23,784 bases of DNA from Eubacterium sp. (GTDB lineage: Bacteria; Bacillota; Clostridia; Oscillospirales; Acutalibacteraceae), in assembly GCA_029050995.1 (NCBI GenBank), contig JAIDLO010000191.1, positions 1-23,784 on the forward strand. The letters are read 5' to 3'. Positions 1 through 7,085 of this stretch are shown here, piece by piece. Position 1 is the first letter of the stretch, and the number at the start of each line of letters is the position of its first letter. The translations under genes and the position numbers were made by a program. The notes under the pieces are model-generated. The model did not search any database, had not been told where the DNA came from, and saw nothing but the letters and a program-made list of their open reading frames with translations.

Positions 1-2
1 TC

Positions 3-251
3 CACGCTGCCCACACAGCAGATGATGACAAAACTGCGGCAGAGGCGTTCTTAAATGCCTGCAAGGAATTATGCAATCTCGTCGCAGTGCCTACGCTTGA
101 AAACTTCGGCGGTGAAAAGGAACGCGCCTTTGAGGTGAGGGACAAAATGGCTGAGGATGCACTTGCTTCAGGCTCGCCAGCAAACACAATAAAAAAGGTT
201 AATAAGAAAGACATTTTAAAGATTTACAAAAACCTTTGGAAAAAACAATAA
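3..251 (+). CDS. Iron-containing alcohol dehydrogenase, C-terminal fragment
   Basis: The left edge of the window cuts this gene; 82 codons and a TAA stop remain in the frame starting at base 3. The visible residues are an all-helical C-terminal domain. They include the stretch MAEDALASGSPANT followed by a Lys-rich tail ending in IYKNLWKKQ. This tail is typical of clostridial group III (Fe-dependent) alcohol dehydrogenases, which reduce aldehydes with NAD(P)H in the cytoplasm. The opening HAAHTADDD-like helix and the ENFGGEK segment fit the same region. The metal-binding and Rossmann parts lie outside the window, so substrate and cofactor cannot be judged. It points towards the kinase gene on the opposite strand, and a shared terminator separates them. 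The family call rests on recall of C-terminal patterns only. Confidence 0.7.
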   Translation, partial: HAAHTADDDKTAAEAFLNACKELCNLVAVPTLENFGGEKERAFEVRDKMAEDALASGSPANTIKKVNKKDILKIYKNLWKKQ

Positions 252-261
252 AAAACAAAAG

Positions 262-293
262 CCCCGTTGAGTTCATCAACGGGGTATATTTTT
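262..293. terminator. Bidirectional intrinsic terminator
   Basis: A perfect 9-bp stem (CCCCGTTGA at 262-270, TCAACGGGG at 276-284) with a 5-nt loop is followed on the + strand by a T-rich tract. On the - strand it is followed by a T-rich tract made from the A-run at 241-260. It can therefore end both the alcohol dehydrogenase gene (+) and the kinase gene (-). The kinase stop codon lies immediately beside the stem. Confidence 0.85.
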
Positions 294-294
294 A

Positions 295-1395
295 TTATTT
301 TACCAAATCGGAAATGATTTTTTCCATTTCATCCATATGCTTTTCCATATCGGCAACAAGTGCAAACTGATCTCTTGCACGAACAAGATTATGCTCCGGA
401 TATGCTGTTCTGAAATAGGTATCTCCATTCAGATAATCCGTTAAAAAGCGCATACCACATTCAAATGTCATAAGAAGAGAAGCAAACGCAAGATTATCTA
501 TTTCGCATTGATTCAGGCTTTTGCCTGCCTCTGAAAGAAATCCGTCTGCATAAGCCTTAAAATAATCAAGATTGATGCTGACCTTGGACAAATCCTTTTC
601 ATCCTCAACAGCAGTGTTTGCACCAAAGCGGATAGAATCGCCGAAATCATACAAGGCAAGACCCGGCATAACCGTATCCAAATCAATTACGCATATAGCC
701 TTATCGCTGTCCTTATCAAAAATAACATTATTCAGCTTTGTATCATTATGCGTAACGCGAAGCGGAAGCTTGCCCTCCGCAATCAAATCTACAAGGCGGG
801 AGCAATAAGCCTTTCTTTCCATAACAAAATCAATTTCATTCTGGCAAGTATCCTTTCTGCCTGAAAGATTATTGTTTACAGCGGGGATAAACTCTGTTTC
901 ATATCTATGCTTTGTATTATGAAATTCGGGAAGTGTTTCATAAAGTGTATCCGCAGGAAAATCCGCAAGAAGCTTTTGGAATTTTCCGAAAGCAATTCCG
1001 CTTTGTTTAAAGAGCTCTGCATTATCAACACTATTATAGCTAACAGAATCCGAAACAAAAATATAAGCTCTGTAGCAGCTTCCGTCTGCGGATGTATAAT
1101 ACTTATCTCCGTCAACTGTTTTAATATAATGAAGCGTTTCGCGGTTTTCATCGCCGCCTGCTTTACGGATTTTATCACGAAGAAAAGAGGTTACATCAAA
1201 AATATTATCCATAAGCTTTTCAATATTTTTGAATACATTCGGATTGATTTTCTGAATGATATATTTATCCTCTTTGCCGTTATTATTATAAACTGCAAGA
1301 TAGGTTACATTGATATGCCCAGAGCCATAAATTGAGCAATCAAGCAATTCGCCTTTAAATTTAAAATTATCAAGAATTTCATTAATATTATCCAT
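295..1395 (-). CDS. APH-family phosphotransferase (N-acetylhexosamine kinase-like)
   Basis: This is a 366-aa soluble kinase of the aminoglycoside/choline phosphotransferase fold. The Brenner motif HNDTKLNN is at residues 216-223 (catalytic D218, metal ligand N223). The metal-binding DLDTVMPG is at 238-245, followed by YDFGDSIRFG near 249-258. The N-lobe has a Gly-rich GSGHINVTY turn near 24-32 and a likely ATP-contacting lysine in IIQKINP near 46-52. Length and motif spacing match N-acetylhexosamine 1-kinase (NahK, about 360 aa), which phosphorylates GlcNAc/GalNAc. However, the neighbours include no lacto-N-biose phosphorylase or sugar transporter, so the substrate could be another sugar or amino alcohol. 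The ATG is preceded by GGAGGGG at good spacing. It is a single-gene unit with its own promoter and terminator. Family call confident; substrate not. Confidence 0.78.
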   Translation of the reverse strand: MDNINEILDNFKFKGELLDCSIYGSGHINVTYLAVYNNNGKEDKYIIQKINPNVFKNIEKLMDNIFDVTSFLRDKIRKAGGDENRETLHYIKTVDGDKYYTSADGSCYRAYIFVSDSVSYNSVDNAELFKQSGIAFGKFQKLLADFPADTLYETLPEFHNTKHRYETEFIPAVNNNLSGRKDTCQNEIDFVMERKAYCSRLVDLIAEGKLPLRVTHNDTKLNNVIFDKDSDKAICVIDLDTVMPGLALYDFGDSIRFGANTAVEDEKDLSKVSINLDYFKAYADGFLSEAGKSLNQCEIDNLAFASLLMTFECGMRFLTDYLNGDTYFRTAYPEHNLVRARDQFALVADMEKHMDEMEKIISDLVK

Positions 1396-1419
1396 ATATG
1401 CCCCTCCATAAGTATTATA

Positions 1420-1448
1420 ACTATATCATATTTATACTTTTTTGTAAA
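1420..1448 (-). promoter_or_regulatory. Predicted sigma-A promoter of the kinase gene
   Basis: Read on the - strand: TTTACA (-35, 1443-1448), a 17-nt spacer, then TATAGT (-10, 1420-1425) preceded by TG-A, an extended -10. Transcription would start about 18 nt before the ATG, just leaving room for the GGAGGGG ribosome site at 1401-1407. The -35 overlaps the T-tract of the terminator that closes the exporter operon. Confidence 0.5.
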
Positions 1449-1480
1449 TAAAAAAAGCGATTTTCTAATGAAACCGCTTT
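1446..1480 (-). terminator. Intrinsic terminator of the exporter operon
   Basis: On the - strand AAAGCGGTTT (1471-1480) pairs with AAATCGCTTT (1454-1463), a 10-bp stem with one G-U pair and a 7-nt loop. A run of seven T residues follows, then ATTT. It lies just after the permease stop codon. Confidence 0.75.
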
Positions 1481-1491
1481 TATTATAAAGA

Positions 1492-2745
1492 TTATTCACG
1501 CCTTAATGCTTCTATCGGGCTGAGCATAGCCGCTTTTCTTGCAGGATAAATTCCAAAGAACAAGCCTACACCGCTTGAAAACAGCAGTGCAATAAGAATG
1601 ATGCCCAATGTTATCTTAGGCGAAATACCAACGATTGAGCAGGCTCCATATGCGCCGAGAATACCAACAGTCAGACCAATCAAACCGCCGATAAAGCATA
1701 TAATGATAGATTCTGTTAAGAACTGCAGTGTAATCGTTCTTGTTTTTGCACCAAGCGATTTTCGTATTCCGATTTCCCTTGTTCGCTCCGTAACGGAAAC
1801 AAGCATAATATTCATAACACCGATACCGCCGACGATAAGAGAAATCGCACCGATACAAGCGATAAACGCAGTAAGTACCTGCATAACAATATCTACAATA
1901 GCAATATATGTTGCCATATCCTGTGCCATATAAACACTATTTGAATAATTACCATGAGCCGCTTTCAAATAGTTTATTGTTGCGTTTCCGATAGCTTCAT
2001 TATTTGAGCCCTCTTCTGCCTGAACCATTGCCATATTGATTTTAGCATCTGTTCCGGTAATCTGTGTTAAGGTTGTGCAAGGGATAAAAACCGCCATCAT
2101 CAGTGAATCCTCATTCTGCTGAAACATAGCCGAAAACATAGACGAATCGCCGCCAACTGAACCCGCAAGCTGATCTATATTTGCCACACCGCACAATCTT
2201 ACATTCATTGCTTTACCGCTTGAACGAATATTTATGGTTTTTCCCGTTACATCTTCATAGCCGTAAACAGTATTTGCACTTGCGCTACCAATTATGGCAA
2301 TTGGTGCTGCTGCTGCATATTCTTCGTCACTGAAAAATCTACCATAGCTGCAGCCTTCGGGAAGACCCATATAGACATCGGTATTTACACCAATCATCAT
2401 TACGGTTGCTTCCTTGCCTTTATCATCAATAACTGCCTTACCAACGCCCATAAGCATTGGAGAACAGCTTTCAACACCATCAACCTTATTCTTTATATTC
2501 TCAATATCATCAAGAGTTAAATAATCACTATCACTTGCCTGCGATGCATCAACACTTACCATTATAGCATTCGCGCCCATTTCTTCAATAAGAGAAACGA
2601 TATAATCACGCGCACCCGTACCTGCACCAACAATCATAATAACAGAGCTGATACCTATTATGATACCAAGCATTGTAAGAAGCGAACGCATCCAGTTTGC
2701 TCTGATACATTTTATAGCAATTTTAAAGCTTTCTGTTATATTCAC
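1492..2745 (-). CDS. ABC transporter permease, MacB/FtsX type
   Basis: A 417-aa permease of the MacB/YknZ (type VII ABC) class, which uses ATP hydrolysis to drive export across the envelope. An N-terminal membrane helix (about 18-41) is followed by a large extracytoplasmic MacB periplasmic-core-like domain (about 44-280). Three C-terminal helices lie at about 283-316, 341-371 and 378-400. Between helices 2 and 3 is the signature GGIGVMNIMLVSVTERTREI, and the protein ends in YPARKAAMLSPIEALRRE; both are hallmarks of this family. The helix after TM2 (VTERTREIGIRKSLGAK) is the segment that contacts the ATPase in relatives. The gene follows the adaptor by 18 nt, so the two are surely co-transcribed. 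No nucleotide-binding domain is fused to it and no ATPase gene is in the window. Substrate unknown; macrolide, peptide or lipid export are all possible. Confidence 0.9.
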   Translation of the reverse strand: MNITESFKIAIKCIRANWMRSLLTMLGIIIGISSVIMIVGAGTGARDYIVSLIEEMGANAIMVSVDASQASDSDYLTLDDIENIKNKVDGVESCSPMLMGVGKAVIDDKGKEATVMMIGVNTDVYMGLPEGCSYGRFFSDEEYAAAAPIAIIGSASANTVYGYEDVTGKTINIRSSGKAMNVRLCGVANIDQLAGSVGGDSSMFSAMFQQNEDSLMMAVFIPCTTLTQITGTDAKINMAMVQAEEGSNNEAIGNATINYLKAAHGNYSNSVYMAQDMATYIAIVDIVMQVLTAFIACIGAISLIVGGIGVMNIMLVSVTERTREIGIRKSLGAKTRTITLQFLTESIIICFIGGLIGLTVGILGAYGACSIVGISPKITLGIILIALLFSSGVGLFFGIYPARKAAMLSPIEALRRE

Positions 2746-2763
2746 GAAAGACTCTCCTTACTT

Positions 2764-4275
2764 TTATGCATCTTCTTTTACTCTTGCTTCAAAGCTATCT
2801 TCAAAGGTAGACTGAGGAGCAACAACAATTTTATCGCCGACTTTAACGCCGCTTAAAACTTCATATTCAGAAACAGAGCTTGCACCCGTTTCAATAAGTG
2901 TTTTTGTTACCATTTTTTCTTCTTCATTATAAACAAAAACATAGGAGCCTGTTTTATCAAGCACCATTGCCTGGCTTGGAACAGTTGTTATGCCAATATG
3001 CTCGCCAACAGATATTTCCACTTCCGCATCAAAGCCTATAATAATATTTTCATCCGGATTATCAACTGTTATCTGAACCTGAACACCTGCACCAGCCTGT
3101 GTTAAGCTTGAAAGACCGCTTATACCCATTGATGAACCAACAGAATCAATAATAGAAGAGCTTGAGCCGCCTGTTGCAACAGGATCCTTGCTGATAACCT
3201 TACCGGTATATTCGCCATAAGCAGTTTTTATCTTTGCAGGCATATCAACCTTAACCTTATGAATATCATATTCGCCAAGTGAGATTGTTATAATCTTATT
3301 ATTCATATTCTGAAGCGTAATTCCGTTTGCAAGAAGAGAAGTTTGCTCTTCCGGGAAAATATTGCATTCGGTAATCGTGCCGTCAAATGCAGCTTTCCAG
3401 CCTGCTGCCATTTCCTGCTGCGCATCCTGAAGAGAATTCAAAGCGCCCCTTGTTGTATTCATCAATTCCTTTTTTGCAGAAACAAGATTATCGGAAGCTA
3501 ATGAAGAATACATCTGCTCCTGTGCATAATATGCAGCAAGCATAATCTCATTGGCTGCAAGCTTTGATTGGGTTGAAGATACGGCAGCCATAACAGCCTC
3601 CATATCATTAATATCAATACCTGCAATTACATTAGGATCTATCTGAACATTGCCCGGATTTGATGGGAAAAGATTTGATGGCAAATTCGAAGGAAGATTT
3701 GATGGCAGAGTGATTGATGGATTTGTATTGTTAGCTGAATTTGGTTGGGTTGTTGACGGAACAGAAGGACGAGTAGTTGACGAAGCCTTAGCAGTCGTTT
3801 TTTTGTTATTTGCTTCCTTCTGGAGCTTCTTGTTTTCCTTTTCAAGCTCGGCAATCTTTTTCTTCGTTGCAGCAAGATTTTTCTTTGCTTCTTTTTGCGC
3901 AGCAAGAGATTCATTATAGCTTGCCTTTGCTTGATTATATGAGGATTGCATCTGCGCTATCTGAGAATCAAAGCTTGATGTATCAAAGGTTGCAAGCAAA
4001 TCGCCCTTTTTAACCTTATCGCCTACTTTTACTTTAACCTCTTTAACAGTTGCAACAGCACCAACCTTGTATTCCTTTACTGCACCGGAAGACACCTGAC
4101 CCGTTGCTGTTACGGTTTCATAAATATCGCTTGTTCCGACATTATAAAGAGAAACCTCTGTAACAGAATTTCTGATAGCAGTATACGCTATTGCCGATGA
4201 TACTGCAGCGATTATTGCTACAATTACAACAGCAATAATGATTCTTTTCTTTTTATTCTTTCTTATAGTTGCCAT
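2764..4275 (-). CDS. Membrane-fusion (HlyD/MacA/YknX-like) efflux adaptor
   Basis: A 503-aa adaptor with a basic cytoplasmic start, one membrane anchor (about 12-34), and a first biotinyl-lipoyl half motif (AVATVKEVKVKVGDKVKKG, about 73-91). A charged coiled coil (about 103-157) is followed by a low-complexity Ser/Thr/Asn/Pro linker (about 158-210) with LPSN repeats. A second helical arm (about 225-292), the second lipoyl half and a beta-barrel domain follow. Such proteins bridge a MacB/YknZ permease to the outside in Gram-positives. The usual hairpin turn is replaced by the Pro-rich linker, which makes the protein longer than MacA or YknX (about 370-380 aa). The ATG is preceded by GAGGT. The upstream promoter has near-consensus elements. 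Family assignment is firm; substrate unknown. Confidence 0.88.
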   Translation of the reverse strand: MATIRKNKKKRIIIAVVIVAIIAAVSSAIAYTAIRNSVTEVSLYNVGTSDIYETVTATGQVSSGAVKEYKVGAVATVKEVKVKVGDKVKKGDLLATFDTSSFDSQIAQMQSSYNQAKASYNESLAAQKEAKKNLAATKKKIAELEKENKKLQKEANNKKTTAKASSTTRPSVPSTTQPNSANNTNPSITLPSNLPSNLPSNLFPSNPGNVQIDPNVIAGIDINDMEAVMAAVSSTQSKLAANEIMLAAYYAQEQMYSSLASDNLVSAKKELMNTTRGALNSLQDAQQEMAAGWKAAFDGTITECNIFPEEQTSLLANGITLQNMNNKIITISLGEYDIHKVKVDMPAKIKTAYGEYTGKVISKDPVATGGSSSSIIDSVGSSMGISGLSSLTQAGAGVQVQITVDNPDENIIIGFDAEVEISVGEHIGITTVPSQAMVLDKTGSYVFVYNEEEKMVTKTLIETGASSVSEYEVLSGVKVGDKIVVAPQSTFEDSFEARVKEDA

Positions 4276-4323
4276 CTTTCTACCTCTATAATATTTTAAA
4301 TTATAATGATTCAGTATAGACTT

Positions 4324-4352
4324 AGTATAATTCCAATATGTATAAAAGTCAA
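4324..4352 (-). promoter_or_regulatory. Sigma-A promoter of the adaptor-permease operon
   Basis: On the - strand TTGACT (-35, 4347-4352), exactly 17 nt, then TATACT (-10, 4324-4329). The predicted start is near 4317, giving a leader of about 40 nt. A second TATACT (4313-4318) lies 11 nt downstream, one helical turn away. An AT-rich inverted repeat (TATAAT at 4287-4292, ATTATA at 4300-4305) lies next to the ribosome site. These could bind a regulator, but AT-rich chance is an alternative. The remainder of the 4276-4405 gap shows no terminator for purD. Confidence 0.75.
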
Positions 4353-4405
4353 TAACTACAAGTAAATTGATTTGTAAACATTTAATTAATAAATCATTAC
4401 CGAAT

Positions 4406-5683
4406 TTATCTGCCTGCTTTTAATGCTCTTTGACCGATATCTTTTCTGAAATGCTTATTTTCAAAATTGATTTTTTCTACTGCTTTATAGGATTTATCCA
4501 AAGCCTCCTGAAGATTGGAACCCAAAGCAGTTACGCCAAGAACTCTTCCGCCTGCCGTTACAAGCTTATTGTCATTCAAAGCAGTACCGGCATGATAAAC
4601 GATAACACCATCACACTGACCGTTTTCAAGACCTGTAATTTCAAGTCCCTTTGGATAAGATTTCGGATAACCGCCCGATGCGATAACAACGCATGCGCAA
4701 GCATCATCAGACCACTCAATATCCAAATCTGAAAGTGTTTCATTATTGATTGCTTCAAAGATATCCATAATATCTGTTTTTAAACGAGGAAGCACAACCT
4801 GCGTTTCCGGATCGCCGAAACGGCAGTTATATTCAATAACCTTGGGTCCCTTTGGTGTAATCATCAAACCGAAATAAAGGCAGCCCTTAAAGGTTCTTCC
4901 CTCTGCATTCATTGCTTCGATTGTAGGCATAAAAATCTTTTCCATACATTCTGCGGCAACATCTTCCGTGTAATACGGATTCGGAGAAACAGTACCCATA
5001 CCACCTGTGTTCAGACCTTTATCGCCGTCCAATGCACGCTTATGATCCATTGAAGAAACCATTGGCTTAACGCATTTACCGTCTGTAAACGCAAGAACAG
5101 ATACTTCGGGACCTGTTAAGAATTCTTCAACAACAATGTTATTTCCGCTTTCACCGAAGATTTTATCCTGCATAATTTCTTTTATGCCTGCTTCAGCCTC
5201 TTCAAAGCTTTCGGGAATGATAACACCCTTACCGAGCGCAAGACCGTCTGCCTTAACAACAGTTGGGAATTCATTCTTTTCCTTAACATAAGCAATTGCA
5301 TCATCTGCATTGTCAAAAACCTTATATTCAGCTGTTGGGATATTATATTTCAGCATAAGATTTTTAGAGAAAACCTTTGATCCCTCAATGATTGCAGCGT
5401 TTGCTTTTGGTCCAAATGTTGGGAAGCCCTCTGCATTCAGTGCATCAACCATACCTGCAACAAGCGGATCATCCGGTGCAACAACAACGAAATCAGCCTT
5501 GATTTCCTTTGCAAGATTTACAACACCGTCTATATCTGTTGCAGAAACAGGATAGCACTCTGCATCATAGGAAATACCGCCGTTACCCGGGCAGCAAGCT
5601 ATTTCCGTTACCTTATTAGATTCCTTAATTTTTCTGATTAAAGCGTGCTCTCTTCCGCCGCCGCCTACTACTAAAACTTTCAT
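4406..5683 (-). CDS. purD: Phosphoribosylamine-glycine ligase (GAR synthetase)
   Basis: A 425-aa cytoplasmic ATP-grasp enzyme that joins glycine to phosphoribosylamine, step 2 of de novo purine synthesis. Seen in the sequence: the N-terminal VVGGGGREHALI (about 6-16), CPGNGG (31-36), the ATP-grasp lysine region VVKADGLALGKGV (142-154), TGGMGTVSPNP (226-236) and the metal-binding EYNCRFGDPETQ (284-295). Length equals the usual 420-430 aa. GGAG lies 8 nt before the ATG. It is the last gene of the purE-purM-purN-purO-purD unit. It is separated from the gene before it by a hairpin that overlaps its leader, so its dose may be set separately. No terminator is evident after its stop. Confidence 0.97.
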   Translation of the reverse strand: MKVLVVGGGGREHALIRKIKESNKVTEIACCPGNGGISYDAECYPVSATDIDGVVNLAKEIKADFVVVAPDDPLVAGMVDALNAEGFPTFGPKANAAIIEGSKVFSKNLMLKYNIPTAEYKVFDNADDAIAYVKEKNEFPTVVKADGLALGKGVIIPESFEEAEAGIKEIMQDKIFGESGNNIVVEEFLTGPEVSVLAFTDGKCVKPMVSSMDHKRALDGDKGLNTGGMGTVSPNPYYTEDVAAECMEKIFMPTIEAMNAEGRTFKGCLYFGLMITPKGPKVIEYNCRFGDPETQVVLPRLKTDIMDIFEAINNETLSDLDIEWSDDACACVVIASGGYPKSYPKGLEITGLENGQCDGVIVYHAGTALNDNKLVTAGGRVLGVTALGSNLQEALDKSYKAVEKINFENKHFRKDIGQRALKAGR

Positions 5684-5706
5684 TGTAACTCTCCTTTAAA
5701 AAGCAT

Positions 5707-5740
5707 TTTAAGCAAAGGGTACAACAACCCTTTGCTTAAA
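5707..5740 (-). terminator. Strong hairpin between purO-like gene and purD (weak terminator or attenuator)
   Basis: A perfect 13-bp inverted repeat (5707-5719 with 5728-5740) and an 8-nt loop. On the - strand it is followed by ATGC and then only five T residues, which run straight into the GGAG ribosome site of purD. The T-tract is displaced from the stem, so termination is probably partial. An RNA-stability or processing element is the alternative. Confidence 0.6.
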
Positions 5741-5745
5741 CAAAT

Positions 5746-6450
5746 TTATACATTTTTATTAACGATTCTTGTTTCTTCCTCGCCTGTTTCAAGATTGATG
5801 AAGCGCGTGAAAAGTGAAACCTTGTTATCTTCATTAAGGTTATTCCAGATTACGCTTGTCCATTCCTCAATATCATTTGTTTCAACAGCAACAGGCGTTG
5901 GCTCGCCTTCAAATGACGGGATAGGATTACCGTCACACTTATAGGTGTGGATAAAATGTGCAAGACCTGCTTCAGCAGGATATTCATAGAAAAATCTTAA
6001 GCACTGCGGCTTGCCCATATTGGATTTAAGAATAGACAAAACATAATCGCCGTTTGGCTTAACAACACCGGAAATTCTTGGTGTATAATTTGGCTCATCA
6101 GGCTCGAATTCACGGGTTAAAAGCGCATGACGATAACAATGACCGTCCTTCATAAAATCATAGATTGTATCTGTCTGATCGCCGTTTGTAACGATTGTTT
6201 TACCGTCAAGCTTCAAAACAGGATTATAAATGATAAGGCTTGGATCAACCATTTTGGATTCATCAAATGCCTTTGTGCGGATTCCGCCTCTGTCGTTTTC
6301 TTCAAAGATACGATTACGGCTGTTTTCGCTTCTGCCCATAATGAAATAAGCAATAGCTGCATTTTTGCCGTCTGGTGTTTTACCAAGCACAATACCTCTG
6401 CCCGGATATGAATTTGAAGATAATTCTTTTGCAATGTTTACAATTTCCAT
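5746..6450 (-). CDS. purO: IMP cyclohydrolase, PurO family
   Basis: A 234-aa cytoplasmic protein placed among purine genes. It carries patterns I recall from archaeal PurO: SYPGRGIVLG (14-23), GRSENSRNR (39-47), TNGDQTDTI (88-96) and EPNYTPRISG (119-128). PurO closes FAICAR to IMP, the last step of de novo purine synthesis, and is unrelated in sequence to the cyclohydrolase half of bifunctional PurH. Its presence suggests that the AICAR formyltransferase is encoded as a separate protein elsewhere, since no PurH is in the window. It is somewhat longer than archaeal PurO (about 200 aa). An AAGGTGA ribosome site precedes the ATG, and it follows purN by 11 nt. Family call is good; activity is by homology. 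Confidence 0.85.
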   Translation of the reverse strand: MEIVNIAKELSSNSYPGRGIVLGKTPDGKNAAIAYFIMGRSENSRNRIFEENDRGGIRTKAFDESKMVDPSLIIYNPVLKLDGKTIVTNGDQTDTIYDFMKDGHCYRHALLTREFEPDEPNYTPRISGVVKPNGDYVLSILKSNMGKPQCLRFFYEYPAEAGLAHFIHTYKCDGNPIPSFEGEPTPVAVETNDIEEWTSVIWNNLNEDNKVSLFTRFINLETGEEETRIVNKNV

Positions 6451-6461
6451 ACTATCACCTT

Positions 6462-7085
6462 TTATATAATTTCTGTTTTATTTCCGTTTATTTTTATTCT
6501 GCCCTCACAGAAAAGAGAAACTGCTTTTGGAAGTATTTCCCATTCTGCCTGACGCATTACACGATATTGAAGAATATCCTCGTTATCGCCCTGTTCAACA
6601 GGAACAGCCTTTTGAAGGATAATAGCACCGCCGTCTGTTATTTCATTTACAAAATGAGCGGTAGCACCTGTTACCTTTACACCGCTGTTGAGAACAGCAG
6701 TATGCACCTTTTTACCATAAAAGCCATCTCCGCAGAAAAGAGGAATAAGGCTTGGATGAATATTTATAATTCTGTTTCTATATTTGCTTACAAGCTCTTC
6801 GCCAAGAATGGAAAGAAAGCCTGCAAGAACAATCAAATCAATATTTTTATCTTCAAGCACATCAAGAACAGCCTTATCATATTCTTCCTTTGAAGAATAT
6901 TTTTTTCTGCTTACAACTGTGCTTGGAATACCTGCCTTTTCAGCTCGCTTAAGTGCATAAGCACCGTCATTTGATGCAAGAACAAAGGTAATCTTACCGT
7001 TTTTTATTTCTCCCCTGTCCTGCGCATCAATAAGCGCCTGAAGATTTGTTCCGCCGCCGGAAACAAATACAGCTATATTCATCAT
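6462..7085 (-). CDS. purN: Phosphoribosylglycinamide formyltransferase 1 (GART)
   Basis: A 207-aa cytoplasmic enzyme that transfers a formyl group from 10-formyl-THF to GAR (step 3). Visible are the phosphate-binding SGGGTNLQALI (9-19) and the active-site block NIHPSLIPLF, with N108 and H110. TAHFVNEITDGG contains the catalytic aspartate D151. These three correspond to the Asn-His-Asp set of E. coli PurN. LIVLAGFLSIL (84-94) is also typical. The start codon overlaps the purM stop as ATGA, implying translational coupling. A second ATG follows at once (MMNIAV), so the true start may be three bases further in. Length matches the family. Confidence 0.96.
   Translation of the reverse strand: MMNIAVFVSGGGTNLQALIDAQDRGEIKNGKITFVLASNDGAYALKRAEKAGIPSTVVSRKKYSSKEEYDKAVLDVLEDKNIDLIVLAGFLSILGEELVSKYRNRIINIHPSLIPLFCGDGFYGKKVHTAVLNSGVKVTGATAHFVNEITDGGAIILQKAVPVEQGDNEDILQYRVMRQAEWEILPKAVSLFCEGRIKINGNKTEII

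Noticed and set aside
907..1335. A 142-codon + strand frame opposite the kinase gene
   Set aside because: The opposite strand carries a complete kinase with catalytic motifs; this frame has no ribosome site and no recognisable sequence.
3639..3919. Open frames on both strands over the adaptor coiled-coil and linker
   Set aside because: They come from the low-complexity Lys/Glu and LPSN coding repeats and have no start context.
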